64,000 nucleotides of DNA, taken from Aquatica leii. Its lineage: Eukaryota > Arthropoda > Insecta > Coleoptera > Lampyridae. The stretch covers positions 2,506,001 to 2,570,000 of the forward strand of contig CM069435.1 in NCBI GenBank assembly GCA_035610365.1, read 5' to 3'. How positions within the stretch are numbered: position 1 is the stretch's first letter; the number at the start of each line of letters is the position of its first letter. Positions 51,205 to 62,698 of this stretch are shown here, piece after piece. Under the pieces are notes generated by a model. The model saw nothing but the letters and a program-made list of their open reading frames with translations. It ran no database searches and was not told the origin of the DNA. Position numbers and translations under genes: made by a program.

Positions 51205-51884
51205 CAGGGTTCCCAGCAAGTTAATAAAATCAAATTTCCTGAATTTTCCCGGTTTCCCCCGTATAAATCTTTTATTTTTCTAGGTGTTTTACCAGTATCG
51301 TAGCTATGTAATATGGTAGTTTCAAAACAGTAATGGGAAACTTTTTATTAAATAAACGTACAAAACAATAATAAACAATATAAGTTAAATTAGACGCAAA
51401 ACTGTCAAAGAGAAAAAAAGCATTTAGAAACTATATAACTATGACTAAAAAGTTTCTACTCTAATCGTATTACTTATCTTTGGTATTAGCGTATTAGTGT
51501 CTCAAACAAACGATCCGATCCGTAGTATTACACAAATTCAGCAACATTTGTGGACATATTTTGCTTTAAGATGCATAAAAAAACATGCTTATAAACAGAA
51601 AAATGAAACGTACACCCGTTATAAATTTTAATCCCATCATAATCAAATTAATTTGAGATATAAATAAATACAGAAGTTGATTGACTAGCGATCTTCGCGA
51701 ATGAAACTGTTTATGTGACAAGCAAAATAGAGATCAATATAATGGGGGAAGGAGTCACATAAAATTCGCAAGATTGAGAAATTTCCCTTAGTTTGTGAAA
51801 CAATTGGATGTTTTCCCTGACTTTTCCATGATTTCTTTTTTATTCCCTGACATTTTCCGGTTTTCCAGGTCGCTGGAAACCCTG
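51205..51884. mobile_element. hAT-like non-autonomous element, 680 bp
   Basis: Left terminus CAGGGTTCCCAGC and right terminus GCTGGAAACCCTG form a 13-bp inverted repeat with one mismatch. Inner sequence is related too (AAATTTCCTGAATTTTCCCGG against CCGGAAAATGTCAGGGAATA-type). GTTAA flanks both sides (51,200-51,204 and 51,885-51,889), but I could not find a full 8-bp duplication. No transposase is inside. It lies 30 bp from the next element. Confidence 0.65.
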
Positions 51885-51913
51885 GTTAAGTAAGAGCGTA
51901 ATCCGGTTAATCG

Positions 51914-54481
51914 CACTGGTCTGCAAAAAAATATTTTTATTGAGCCCTGACAGTATTCCGGGTGATTATGTAAAATGACGTTCTGAATCCAAATATGTCT
52001 TACGTTTTCTTCCATCACCCACCATTTTCGAGGGAGCCCTAAATCTCTAATTTTACCACTTTTCGATAAATTAATTATAATTTATTTATCGAACGATAAT
52101 AATAATTATAGTAATAAATATATGGACATGAATTTAATTTAAATGGGAAAAAGAACTATCTTAGCTATAAACAGTAATAAATAAAAAGATATTCATCGTT
52201 ACTTGGTGCTTGCTTTCCTTTTATACCCTGAGGTACAGCTCTCTCGTTTCAAAAACCAGCAGTACTCCGCCAACATGCTTGCATTCCACTTCCCTGAAAA
52301 TCTCTTCTCCAGCTTAGCGATGTCTTGATGGAACCGTTCCCCGTGTTCATCCGAGACTGCTCCTAAATTTTCAGGGAAAAAGTCCAGATGCGAGTGAAGC
52401 AAGTGAACTTTAAGGACACGTTACATCCTATGTCCTTGTACGCTAAAAGCAGTTCCTCGACTGAGCGACATAATCTTCACTTTTGTAGTTACCCAGGAAG
52501 TTCTTACAAACGTTTAGAAATGCAAGCCAAGCTCGTTTTTGTTTTAGATTTAGGTATTTAATAAACATCGAATCTTGGAAGAGTTGTCTAATCTGGGGAC
52601 CAACAAAAACGCCTTCTTTGATTTTAGCTTCGCTAAGACAAGGAAATTTAGTTTTCAAAAATTGAAATGCGCCACCTGCCTTGTCCACTGCGTTCACAAA
52701 CTGCTTGATCAATCCAAGTTTGATGTGTAAAGGTGGTAAGTAAATATTTTCCTTCGGAACCAAAGGATTGTGGGCGACATTTTTCTGACCAGGAATAAGA
52801 TTTTCTCGCAGAGGCCAGTCCCGTACGATGTAATGTTTATCTCGGGCTCGGCTATCCCATTCACAAAGGAAGCAGCAATATTTTGTGAATCCTGATTGCA
52901 GGCCCGTGAGTAGAGCAACTACTTTTAAGTCAACGCAAAGTTTCCACTTATAATCATGATAACTAATTTTATCAAGGATTCTGAAGATGTTTTCGTACGT
53001 TTCCTTCATATCAACAGAGTATGCAACTGGAACTGATGGGAAGTCATTCCCATTTGCCAACAGGACAACTTTTAAGCTTGTTTTTGATGAGTCTATAAAC
53101 AGTCTCCATTTGTCTGGGTCACATGACATCTGTAGCTCTGTCATCAATAAGTTTGCATTAGGGCAGAACATTAAACCTTTATCTTCTGAGAAAAAACATT
53201 TCAGGGTTGCTTGTCTGGTCCTGTAAGAAGATATTTTTATTCCCTTTTCTAAGAGATTCCACTGTTGAAGTCGCGATCCTAGGAGCTGAGATTTAGTCTT
53301 GGGTAACTGCAAATCCCTGACAAGATCATTTAATTCCGATTGAGTGAGGAGGTGAGGTTGCCGAGAAACTAAATCTGCGGAATACCTTCATCATTATTGA
53401 ACGTATCATTCGAAGCCCCAGGTTGTGGCTCAGAGTCTTTTAAATCAATTTCCGGCTCTAGAGTATAAGTGTTTGGGGGCTCTGGGATTGGCAAAGTATC
53501 GTTATGAGGAACAGGTCTTAGAGCTGACAGAATATTGGGATACTGAATTGTATGCTTACTTTTGCTCGAAAACCCGACGGTGGAAGTCATACAAAAGTAA
53601 CAATCTGTAAGGTGACAGCGAGGTTCACGCCAAACCATGGGCACAGCAAATGGCATTGATTTACAGGTACCTTTGAGCCATTTGGTCAAACTACTGTAAC
53701 AAGTCGTACAGCAAACTGATGGAGCCCAAGTCTTGTCCTGGTCGCCAACTTGACAATCAAAGTACAATTTATAAGCTGTTTTAACAAGCGGAGAAAGGAG
53801 TTTTCGTTCCGCTTTTCAAGTTAATTCCCCGCAGACATAGCAGAAGCTATCGGAATGATTTTTACACTCGCGTGGCATAATTAAACAGTAATTCAACGCC
53901 CGACATTAACCACAAATCACACTTAGTCGCTTGAAAAAATCCGGAGTAAAAGTAGTTTTACTGTTTTACACAAATGAACAAAAATGAACACAAAATCCAG
54001 CACGTTTAAAACGTCGACAAGTTAACTCTGCAACAGCTATAGATGTACTGATCGAAGCATTTAAGCAAACAATGTAATGTACTATAATGAGAAGAGTAAT
54101 GCAAGTTCAACCCTGTCGAAAATTCCTGTTCAAACCTGCATGTAGTATTGAGATCGCCAGCGTCGTGCAGTGAATCTTCCTAACTGTTTATTGATATTTT
54201 TTTACTGTTCTTATATATTTGTATTTTATTGTTGTTTCTATATACATTTTATAGCAAAACTTTTGCCATATACTTTGGTATAAATTTTATTACCTGCTTT
54301 GGGATGTTTAACGGCTATAAGTTAAAATTCCAAAAAAAATGCAAAAAATAAAATAAAAATGGGGTCCCCCCAAAATAAGTGGGTGATGGGTAAAAACGGA
54401 GCTCATTTTTAGATTCAGGAGGTTATTTTACATAAGAATCGTCAAGAATGGTATCAGAGCCGATTTTCATGCAGACCAGTG
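51914..54481. mobile_element. 2.57-kb DNA transposon with CACTGGTCTGCA termini
   Basis: The left end starts CACTGGTCTGCA at 51,914 and the right end finishes TGCAGACCAGTG at 54,481. The inverted similarity continues inward for about 120 bp (GGGTGATG, ATTTTACATAA and AGGGCTCC/GGGGTCCC-type matches). Flanks are TCG on the left and TCA on the right, a near-match for a 3-bp duplication. Termini beginning CAC point to the CMC (CACTA-Mirage-Chapaev) group, by inference. A single - strand gene fills the interior. Confidence 0.7.
52199..53878 (-). pseudogene. Candidate CMC-type DDE transposase gene, broken
   Basis: The gene starts at ATG 53,878 (MPRECKNHSDSFCYVCGELT, then an in-frame TGA). It continues as YFDCQVGDQDKTWAPSVCC and VPMVWREPRCHLTDCYFC, a cysteine-rich N-terminus. 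After a frameshift near 53,370 a 289-codon frame carries WRLFIDSSKTSLKVVLL, WKLCVDLKVVALLTGLQSGF, CCFLCEWDSRARDKHY, LPPLHIKLGLIKQFV and VFVGPQIRQLF. After more breaks near 52,400-52,450 it ends with LHSHLDFFPENLGAVSDEHG and ERFHQDI (stop at 52,199). I recognise this as a protein repeated in many arthropod genomes, usually annotated as uncharacterised. My inference is a DDE transposase: D in LFIDSS, D in CVDLK, a CX2C insertion, and E or D in SDEHGER. It lies inside matched CACTG termini. One stop and at least two frameshifts make this copy inactive. Confidence 0.7.
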
Positions 54482-55360
54482 TCATTAGAAAAATATATTT
54501 GACAACAAATTGAAATATATACATACATTATACATGAACAAAAAAAAATGCTATTATAATTAATAAAGCGTCCAGCGCCAGCGTCAATAATTGCTTGGAA
54601 TCTCCGAGACATGCTTGAGACCAAGTTTTCCGCGTATTCACGTAAAAGAGACTTCCAAATGCGTCAAATTTTTATTGGCAGCTGCTTTAAAGTGAAGGTC
54701 TTTTTTTCTTTGGAACTTATGTTTAATGTAAGACCATACGTTTTCAATAGGATTAGCGTCAGGCGACTGTGAGGGTCAATCTAGTACCTGCACACCTTTC
54801 TCTCTTTTCCGGTCACTGCAAAGTCTGCTGCGGTGCTTGGGGTCATTATCTTCCTGCAGTATCCAATCTTTGTTTTTGTCAATGAACCAAAGTCTAGCAG
54901 TCGGCATCAAACAAGTTTGATAAATTTTTAGCATCTTCTGTGCATTTAAATTGCCGGTAAACACGTACAATTTGCCAAAACCAATTTTGAGAAACACCCC
55001 CAAAAATGTAACTTTACGGGATGTTTCACTATCTGTTGTACCAACCTGTTGTTGACAGTTCACCAGGCTCAATTTCTACACCCCACAAAGAAGATTCATC
55101 GCAAAAGATGGCGTTATCCCAATCGCGGTTCAAGTTTTCCTTTGCTCACGCAACTCGTTTGGTGGCGCGATGTTCACTCAACAAAGGTTTCTTCAATGTA
55201 GCTCTATATTTAATGTTGTGAGCCCGGAAAGGACTTCTAATAGTTACATACGACGCATCATAACCGTTTTCTTCAATTTTATTTGTGTTTGAGGTAATTT
55301 TAAAGATAAGTTTTTCAAAAAAAAGTTGATTATGATTTTTTCCACTTTGGGAGTCACTAC
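54482..55360 (-). pseudogene. Tc1/mariner-like transposase relic
   Basis: The - strand reads RDWDNAIFCDESSLWGVEIE near 55,080-55,140 (first catalytic D in the F[SC]DES block), then HPVKLHFWG near 54,990-55,020, DWILQEDNDPKHRS near 54,830-54,870 (second D, DNDPKH), and PSQSPDANPIENVWSYIK near 54,730-54,775 (third acidic residue in NPIENVW, DD34E-type). A TGA replaces the usual Trp before PSQSPD, and other stops and frame changes lie upstream. The N-terminal helix-turn-helix is largely lost. I did not find clear terminal repeats. The 66-codon + strand frame at 55,021-55,221 is a shadow. Confidence 0.8.
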
Positions 55361-55812
55361 CGATTAAGTTACGTTTTTAAAGAATTTATAACTTGTTACC
55401 CATTTCTGTACAAATGCCTTGGACTTCTTTATATATTTAGACGCGTAAAGTGCACTAATGTCTCTTATTGTGTATCTCCGTCAACAATTCAAAGCAAACT
55501 AATGCTTTATAGACAATGAATCAAGAACAAAGGTTCCCTCTATTGGATTATTGAAGAACGCAAGCGATATCTTTTATCATCTGCGTGTGATGCCAACCCA
55601 CGTTCTTACTTAACAGACTGTAGTTGTAATACACCTTCAGGTAAGAGAGGTAAAATCCTCACACTTGGTAAATTATTATATGGGCGAGCCAAAGATAAGC
55701 TGTCCGATGAACCAGTCAAAATTGAAACTTAATAAATAAACAAATTTTAATATTGGATTTCTAGTAAATTTTTCATATAATTTGTATATATGTACATAGT
55801 AAGTACAATACT
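55361..55812. other. Region with no recognised gene
   Basis: A less AT-rich stretch at 55,520-55,735 contains open + strand codons (LLKNASDIFYHLRVMPTHVL) of unknown origin with a stop soon after. No family could be assigned. Confidence 0.35.
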
Positions 55813-55872
55813 GAAGCGGCCCTACGAATGTTATGCCTAGGGACCCCACGGCACCTTAATGCGGCACTGACA
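55813..55872 (-). mobile_element. hAT-type end fragment
   Basis: Read on the - strand it begins CAGTGCCGCATTAAGGTGCC and continues GTGGGGTCCCTAGGCATAAC, like the GC-rich ends of hAT elements related to ZMYM-type families. No partner end was located nearby. Confidence 0.4.
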
Positions 55873-55949
55873 TTAACAGTTAGTGTAGAGATAAAAATAT
55901 AAAAAATTACAAACAGAAAACATCTACACAGACAAACATCATCTAACTG

Positions 55950-58900
55950 ATGATTATTTTTTATTGCAATTTTTATAATTTCATCATGTTCCCCCCCAAT
56001 TTTTTAAATAAAAAAATCTATTAGTTTTCGTTGCGTCAATTTGCTCTCAACTTAGTACGGTTTTTCTCAAAAATATGGTTCAAGTACGATACAATTATAG
56101 ACATTGCAATAAAGCGTTCTTTTCAGGAAAATTTGAGAAAAACCGTACGAAGTCGAGGATAAATCGACGCAACAAGAACTAATTTATTTAATTTAAAAAA
56201 ATAAAGCATGGAGGATTTTTGCGTTGCCGTATGTAATAATGTGGGTATAATACAATGCAATTGCAAAAACTGCATAAACAGTGATGTTTTTAGGAAAATG
56301 TGAGAAAAACTGTATGAAATCAAGAGTAGAACGACGCAAAGAAGAACTAATTGATTTTTTAATTTAAAAAATGAAGGAACTGCCTTCTGAGGGGTTTTAC
56401 GTTGCCTTATGTAACACTGTGTGTAGAATACAATTAGGAAAATTTGAGAAAATTGTATTCAAGCGAAAATCGACGTTAACGAGAACTTATCGATTTAATT
56501 AAAAAAACCGGGGACTGCCTTCTGATGATTGCGTTGTCGTATGTAAAAATTTCTGTAGACTACGATGGAATTATAAAAATTGCAATAAAAAGTGATCTTT
56601 TTACAAAAATTTAAGAAAAACTTTACAAAGGCAAAAGTAAATCGACGCAATGCGATTTAATTTAAAAACGGGGATACTGCTTTCTGAGAGTTATGTAAAA
56701 TTTGTGTAGAATACGCTGTAATTATAAATACTACAATAAAAACTAATCTTTTCAGGAAAATTTGAAAATAAACTGTGCCAAGTCAAAAGTAAATCAACGC
56801 TACGAGAACTAATTGATTGTTTACTTAACTAGTCTTCTGAGGGTTTTTGCGTTGCCGCCACATGTAAAAAATTGTGTAGAATTCGATGCAATTATAAAAA
56901 TTGCAATGAAGTTGTCTTTTTAGGAAAATTTAAGAAAAACTGTATGAAGTTGAATGAAATCGATCCAACGAGAACTAATTGATTGTTTAATTTGAAAAAT
57001 GGAGGAAACTGCAGTCCGATTTTTACCTTTTCTGTAAAAATGTGTGTAGAGTACTATACAATTATAAAAATTGAAATCAAACATATTTTTATGAAATTTT
57101 TTGAGTTCACCTATGTAAAAAATGTAACTCTATAAGAAACTGTAAAAATAATTCGAATAATTTACATTCGTACAAAATTATATAAGAAAAACTGTTCAAA
57201 ATGGCAGATACACCTACTTCCGGTTTCTTTATCAGACCCATCTTTTGATAAAACCGAGAAAATATGAAAAACCAGCTCCATACCAAATTTTAAGTTACTA
57301 GGACTTTTGGTTTGAGAGTTATCGTGGGTACAACGTTGCACACACACCCAAAATTTTTTTGTCAAAAATACATTTTTCTGATTCAGGAGACCTTGAAACG
57401 TAAAATTCTTTTTAAAAAAATTTCTGTAGACTACTATAGAATTATAAAAATTGCAATAAAAAATGATCGAAAAACGAAGTTGAAAGTGAAACTACGCGAT
57501 GAGATCTAATTTAGTTTTTTAATTTAAACGAAATGAAGAGGCAGCCTTCTGGGAGTTTTTGCGTTAGGATGTGTAAACGTGTCTATAGAATACAATGGAG
57601 TTATAAAAATTACAATAAAATGTAATCTTTTTAAGAAAATTTGAGAAAAACTGACGCAACGAACAGTAATGGTTTTTTATTTATAAAAAATAAAGGAGAT
57701 TACCTTCTCTTGGTTTTTCTGTTACCATATGTAAAAATGTGTGTAGAATACGATGCATTTATAAAAATTGCAATAAACTGATATTTTCAGAAAAAAAAAC
57801 TGAGAAAAACTGTACTTAATCCACGCAACGAGAAGAATTTAAAAAAAACAGGGAAGGACTGATTTATGTAGGTTTTGCGTTACCCTATGCAAAAATATGT
57901 GTAGAATACGATGGAATTTCAATTCAAAATTGCAATAAAAAGTGTTCTTTTTAGGAAAATGTAGGAAAAATCGTACGAAGCCAAAAGCAAATCGACGCAA
58001 CATCAACTAATTGATTTTTTATTAAAAAAATGGGGGGACTGCTTTCTGGGGGATTCAATGTTACCCTATGTAAAAATGTGTGTAGAATGCGATGGAGTTA
58101 TAAGAGAACTGCAATAAAAACTAATCTTTTCAGGAAAATTTGAAAAAAAAACTGTGCCCAGTCAAAAGTGAATCAACGCTACGAGAACTAATTGATTGTT
58201 TACTTAATTTGAAAAAAATGAGGAAACTGCTATTTGATTTTTACGTTATATGTGTAGAATACGATGGAATTTCAAAAATTGCAATAAAAAGTGTTCTTTT
58301 TAGGAAAATTTAAGAAAAACCGTACGAAGCCAAAAGTAAATCGAAGTAACATCAAGTAAATGAGTTTTTAATTTAAAAAAATGAGAAGACTGCTTTCTGG
58401 GGGATTTAACGTTACCCTATGTAAAAATGTGTATAGAATGCGATGGAAAATTGGAATAAAGTGATCTTTTTAAGGAAATTTGAAAAAAAACTGTACCAAC
58501 TCTAGAGTAAATCAACGCTACGAGAACTAATTGATTTAATTTTAAAAAAATGGGAGGACTGTCTTCTTAGGGTTTTTGCGTTGCCGCCACATGTAAAAAA
58601 TTGTGTAGAATTCGATGCAATTATAAAAATTGCAATGAAGTTGTCTTTAGGAAAATTTAAGAAAAACCGTATGAAGTCGAGAGAAATCGATCCAACGAGA
58701 ACTAATTGATTGTTTAATTTTAAAAACGGAGGAAACTGCAGTCCGATTTTCACCTTTTCTGTAAAAATGTGTGTAGAGTACTATACAATTATAAAAACTG
58801 GAATTAAACATGATATTTTTGTATGTATGTAAAAAATGTGTGTAGAATTCGATGCATTTATAAAAATCGCAAGGAAATTAATGAAAATGTAAGAGAAACC

Positions 58901-59165
58901 ATGAAGTCAAGAATAAATCGATACATGAGAACTAATTGATTGTTCTGGATTTTTTCGTTTCTCTATGTAAAAATAGGTGTAGAATAGAATGCAATTATAA
59001 AAATTGCAATAAAACGAGTAAATTGACGCAACCAGAACTAATTTGTTAAATTTGAAAAAATTGAGAGAACTGCGTTCTAGATGTATGTAAAAATGTGTAG
59101 AATACGATGCAATTATAAACATTGTAATAAAATATTGGTGAAGTAGTTCATTGCTCAAAGTGGAG
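55950..59165. repeat. Diverged ~170-bp tandem array, left part
   Basis: Units share TGTGTAGAATACGATG, CAATTATAAAAATTGCAATA, TTTTAGGAAAATTTGAGAAA and CGACGCAACGAGAACTAATT. Landmark spacing is mostly 150-180 bp (for example 57,740, 57,898, 58,079, 58,253, 58,431, 58,601, 58,769), with about 17-18 copies. Divergence between copies is high, unlike the 329-bp array. The array is interrupted at 57,135-57,405 and resumes at 63,816 beyond the Penelope-like insertion. Confidence 0.85.
57135..57405. repeat. Dispersed repeat family, copy 2
   Basis: Matches 40,808-41,060 almost throughout. It also retains a segment missing there (ACAACGTTGCACACACACCC between GTTATCGTGGGT and AAAAATACATTTTTCTG). The - strand stays open across SVLSKDGSDKETGS. 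It is inserted between units of the ~170-bp array. Confidence 0.75.
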
Positions 59166-59489
59166 CCTTGTTTAAAATAATATTTTATTATTCAAAGTCT
59201 TCTCCACTGTATTCTGTATTTATACATATATCAAAAGAATAGAAAAATGAAAAGAATAAAACTATGATTTTGAACTGAGAAGAATTGAGGGATTTAAATT
59301 TAACATTTCATTTAGACAATTTATAGAATCATTGTTAGAAATTCTATTAATTTCAAGAGTCTCTAATGAGTTAAGAAGAGATCCGTTATTACATACAGGT
59401 AGTATATTTACATCATAATTGAAAAAATATAGTATTACTCTAAGTTCACTTGGTAAACCTAATAAATTTTATTTTCAAATTATGAATCC

Positions 59490-60305
59490 TTCTACTCCTT
59501 TACTTTATGGACTAGGTACCTAAATTACATAAACCTGGTATCCCTATAAGACCAGTTGTTTCTTTTCCTAATTCGCCTGTTTCTAAGCTTGCACCTTGGT
59601 TAAATAGTATGATACGAACACATACAAATTTTAATAATAAATATGCTATTGCAAATTCTTGTGACCTTGTACAAAAAATTATTAACATACCTTTTCCTTC
59701 ATCATCAATTTTAGTTTTTTTTTTCATGTAGTTAACCTTTTTCCGTCAACACCTCCAGATGAATGTACTAATCTTATACGTAATCTTTTTTCTCTCACTC
59801 TCTATATACATTTCAAAATTTAGATCTTTGTTCATTATTAGATTTTGTCGTTAAACAAAATTATTTTAAATTTGACGGTAAATATTATTCACAAGTATCA
59901 GGCTTAGCGATGGGATTAAATATTTCACCTTTAGCAGCTGAAATTTTTTAAAACAATTTAGAAAATACAATTTTTTCAAACTCTTCTATATTAAACAAAA
60001 TTTCTTTTTGGTATAGATACGTTAATGATTGGTTACTTCTTTTTAATGGTACCATTGACAAATTAAATAATTTTAGTAATTTTATTAATTCTATCCATCC
60101 AAAAATAAAATTTACTTTAGATATTGAATCAAACAACTCTTTGTCTTGTTTAGATTTAAAAATTTCACAGATTTACAATAAATTTAATTTTGATATTTTT
60201 CGCAAATCTTCTGATATACATTGCGTAATTTCTTTTAATTCGTGCCATCCCGTTTCTCATAAAACTGCTGCTTTTCGTTCGTACTTTCACTATACCTTTG
60301 TCTCT
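59490..60305 (+). pseudogene. Penelope-like reverse transcriptase, broken
   Basis: Motifs in order: PSTPLLYGL (59,489 onward), a 1- or 4-nt frame disturbance, KLHKPGIPIRPVVSFPNSPV, SCDLVQKIINIPFPSSSILV, then after a frame change FPSTPPDECTN. RT finger and palm follow: QNYFKFDGKYYSQVSGLAMG and LNISPLAAEIF (motif B) with a stop after IF, and WYRYVNDWLLLF (motif C), where the catalytic YxDD pair reads V-N-D, so the first aspartate is lost. The thumb side reads SLSCLDLKISQIYNKFNFDI and SCHPVSHKTAAFRS. This is clearly the Penelope class (RT plus GIY-YIG) and not an LTR or LINE RT. It is inactive. The - strand frames at 59,512-59,727 and 59,948-60,136 are shadows. Confidence 0.85.
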
Positions 60306-60574
60306 TTTTAATTTAAATAATGGTTATCCTATTCAATTAAGGGCCGCTTTTACAAAGCTCAGACAAATCATAGTATAACTATCTGAGGTATAAAATTATA
60401 CTGGTACTTATACCATGGTTCGCTTTTACAAACCATTTTGTTTTGTGAGATAACTATTCCAATAAATATGTTAAAATTATTAAGTTGGTATAGCATTTTA
60501 ATCAAAAAATTGTCATTTTTTGTCAAATACAAAGTTAGTAGGGGTACAAGTAATTTATTTAAGTGATAAAAAAA

Positions 60575-61715
60575 ATGTTTAATGCAATTAACCTATTTGA
60601 TTCGGACAGTGATGAAGAAATTAGAGAAAGGATACAAAGAATGAGAGCTCCAAAAAGAATAAGAGCAAGGTTAGAAAAACTACATTTTCTTCAACATATA
60701 TTAATATGTTATTTTAAGGGTTAACTATTTAAATGAGTTAAACGAAAGTGAGTTTATAAGACGGTTTCGTCTAAGTAAAGCAACGTTCCAAACATTATTA
60801 AACCAAATACAAGAGCAGATAAAACCAGCCACTAATAGAAATAATTCAATAGATTCGCGAACAAAGCTGCTGTTATGTTTGAGATTTTATGCAACTGGTT
60901 CAATGTTACTTGTTGTAGGAGACTTTTTGGGAGTCAGTGAATCTGCTGCGTGTGTTATTATACGTGATGTAACAGAAGTAATATCGAACTTACGACCTGT
61001 ATATGTAAAATTGCCAACTACTGCAGAGGAAATAATGAATATACAATTAAAATTTTATAGAATTGCCCGTTTTCCAAAAGTAATTGGTGCTATAGATTGC
61101 ACTCACGTAGAAATAGAATCACCAGGAGGCCCGGATGCAGAATATTATAGAAATAGAAAAGGGTGGTTTTCATGGAATGTACAGACAGTTTGTGATTCTG
61201 ATTTACGTATACGGGATATAGTAGCCAGGTGGCCTGGTTCAACACATGACCAAACTATATTCAATAATTCTGCACTCAAAAGAAAATTATCAGAAGGCAT
61301 TTTTGGCGATGCATTAATTGTTGGAGATAGCGGTTATGGTGTTACTTCTTACTTAATGACTCCATTAGCGAACCCATCTTTACCCGAGGAAGTTCTGTAT
61401 AATGAGTCGCAAATCAGAACTAGAAATTGTGTCGAACGTAGCTATGGTGTATGGAAAAGGAGGTTTCCTATACTATCTCTATGTATGAGGGTATCTCTTC
61501 AAAACTCCCAAAATATTATTATAGCTACTGCGGTTCTCCATAATATGGCAATTGATGCAAATAATGAATTGCCTCAAGAAGATCCTGAAATTATTGCTAT
61601 CATTCGGGATAACGAAAACAGGAGGTTGCTAGAAGTACCAGAACCACACAGAAATCAACTAAACAATGAAAGGCGGTTAAGTTTGATTAGAGATTATTTT
61701 AGAAATTTATTATAA
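60575..61715 (+). CDS. PIF/Harbinger transposase (HARBI1-like), with a likely 49-bp intron
   Basis: Exon 1 (60,575-60,669) starts MFNAINLFDSDSDEE. A GT...AG stretch at 60,670-60,718 (AAG then GTTAGA; ATTTTAAG then G) joins it in frame to exon 2 (60,719-61,715), giving ARVNYLNELNESEFIRRFRL across the junction, as expected for PIF N-termini. The predicted protein is 363 aa, close to the family length. The N-terminal helix-turn-helix region includes LRFYATGSMLLVVGDFLGVS. The DDE_Tnp_4 catalytic core shows D in VIGAIDCTHVEIE, D in ALIVGDSGYGV and E in RNCVERSYGVWKRRFP, plus RWPGSTHDQTIFNNS between. All three acidic residues are present and no internal stop is seen, so the protein may be intact. 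The intron is my inference; 49 bp is at the short end for insects. Confidence 0.88.
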
Positions 61716-61741
61716 TACATAATTTAAAAGCACATTTTTAA

Positions 61742-62698
61742 CTAATTTATTTTTGACAATTCGGCTTTTAATATTAGCATTTCTAACTCATGTTTTTCTT
61801 TCTCTCTCTGCATTTTTGCGTCATGTTCTTCTTGCATTAATTTCATTTGAAATTCAATAAAACCAATTTTCTTATTAGCAAGTTGCACGTATGTTTCCTT
61901 TTCATTACATCTTTTCATTTTTTTTTGTCGATAGGGTGATAAGGTTTTTGGAGTGAATACTTCATTTAGTTTTAACGTACCACCATCTGAGATTATTTCG
62001 GATGGTGACGCTGGCATATTTAAAGCATGATGTTTTTCTTGGCGTAGATTTGTTGGATTCCATTCAGTCCAATTGCACTTCCGTTCTTCAGATATGTTGT
62101 TTCTATTAGTCATGACTGTTGATGCACTTGTAGTTGGTACTGCAGATATTTCACTGTGATTTGATTCATTATTAATAAATATATTTCGTGCATTAATTAA
62201 ATTATCGCAATCGCTGTCTTTTAAACTTAAGATGCCGGTCCCGCTAACTCCTATAATTCCCATAACTCTTTCCCCAATTCTACCCATATAGTTTGGGTTG
62301 GCACTCCCACCACCAGTCTGCTTTATACTCTTTTTTTCTTCTGAGTACGCTTTTCTTGTATTTTTGTTAAGAATTCCCACTTGCTTTTCAAATTTTCTTT
62401 TGAGCGCCCTGACAACATTTCCACGTTAAGTACTTGTGTTATTTCTTCCCAACAATCTTCTTTTTGTGTATTGCTTACACAATCGGTTTTCTTACATTCT
62501 GAAATTGAAATATATATGTTATAATAAAGTACCTTGTATTGGTAACGAGTGTTTTTATTTTGAAAACTTTTATACATATTAATAATTTTAAAACTTACCT
62601 ATTTTCTCTTGATACTGCTCAACTAGGGACATTAATTTGTCCACTTCTCTAGTCGTGAAATTAACGGATCTTTTTCTTTTATTTAACAGATTGGACAT
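61742..62698 (-). pseudogene. Harbinger Myb/SANT-like DNA-binding protein, one frame break
   Basis: Exon 1 (62,698-62,599) reads MSNLLNKRKRSVNFTTREVD followed by KLMSLVEQYQEKI. A donor GTAAGT at 62,598 and an acceptor TTTCAATTTCAG at 62,499 bound a 100-bp intron, and the exons join in frame (E|CKKTDC). Exon 2 continues DCWEEITQVLNVEMLSGRSK and LKSKWEFL, the trihelix Myb/SANT-like domain, then runs into a stop at 62,323. The neighbouring frame carries on with NTRKAYSEEKKSIKQTGGGS and ends in a coiled coil (residues near MQREKEKHELEMLILKAELS) at 61,742. The switch lies at a run of A near 62,365, consistent with a one-base loss or a sequencing error. In Harbinger systems this protein helps carry the transposase to the nucleus and to DNA. 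Confidence 0.85.

Noticed and set aside
51788..52018. A 76-codon - strand frame
   Set aside because: It straddles the boundary between two transposons and contains parts of both inverted termini, so it is not a gene.
60722..60878. A 278-codon transposase starting at 60,879
   Set aside because: The codon there is TTG and the same frame is open upstream with conserved family sequence (ELNESEFIRRFRLSKATF); splicing to the ATG at 60,575 explains the N-terminus better.
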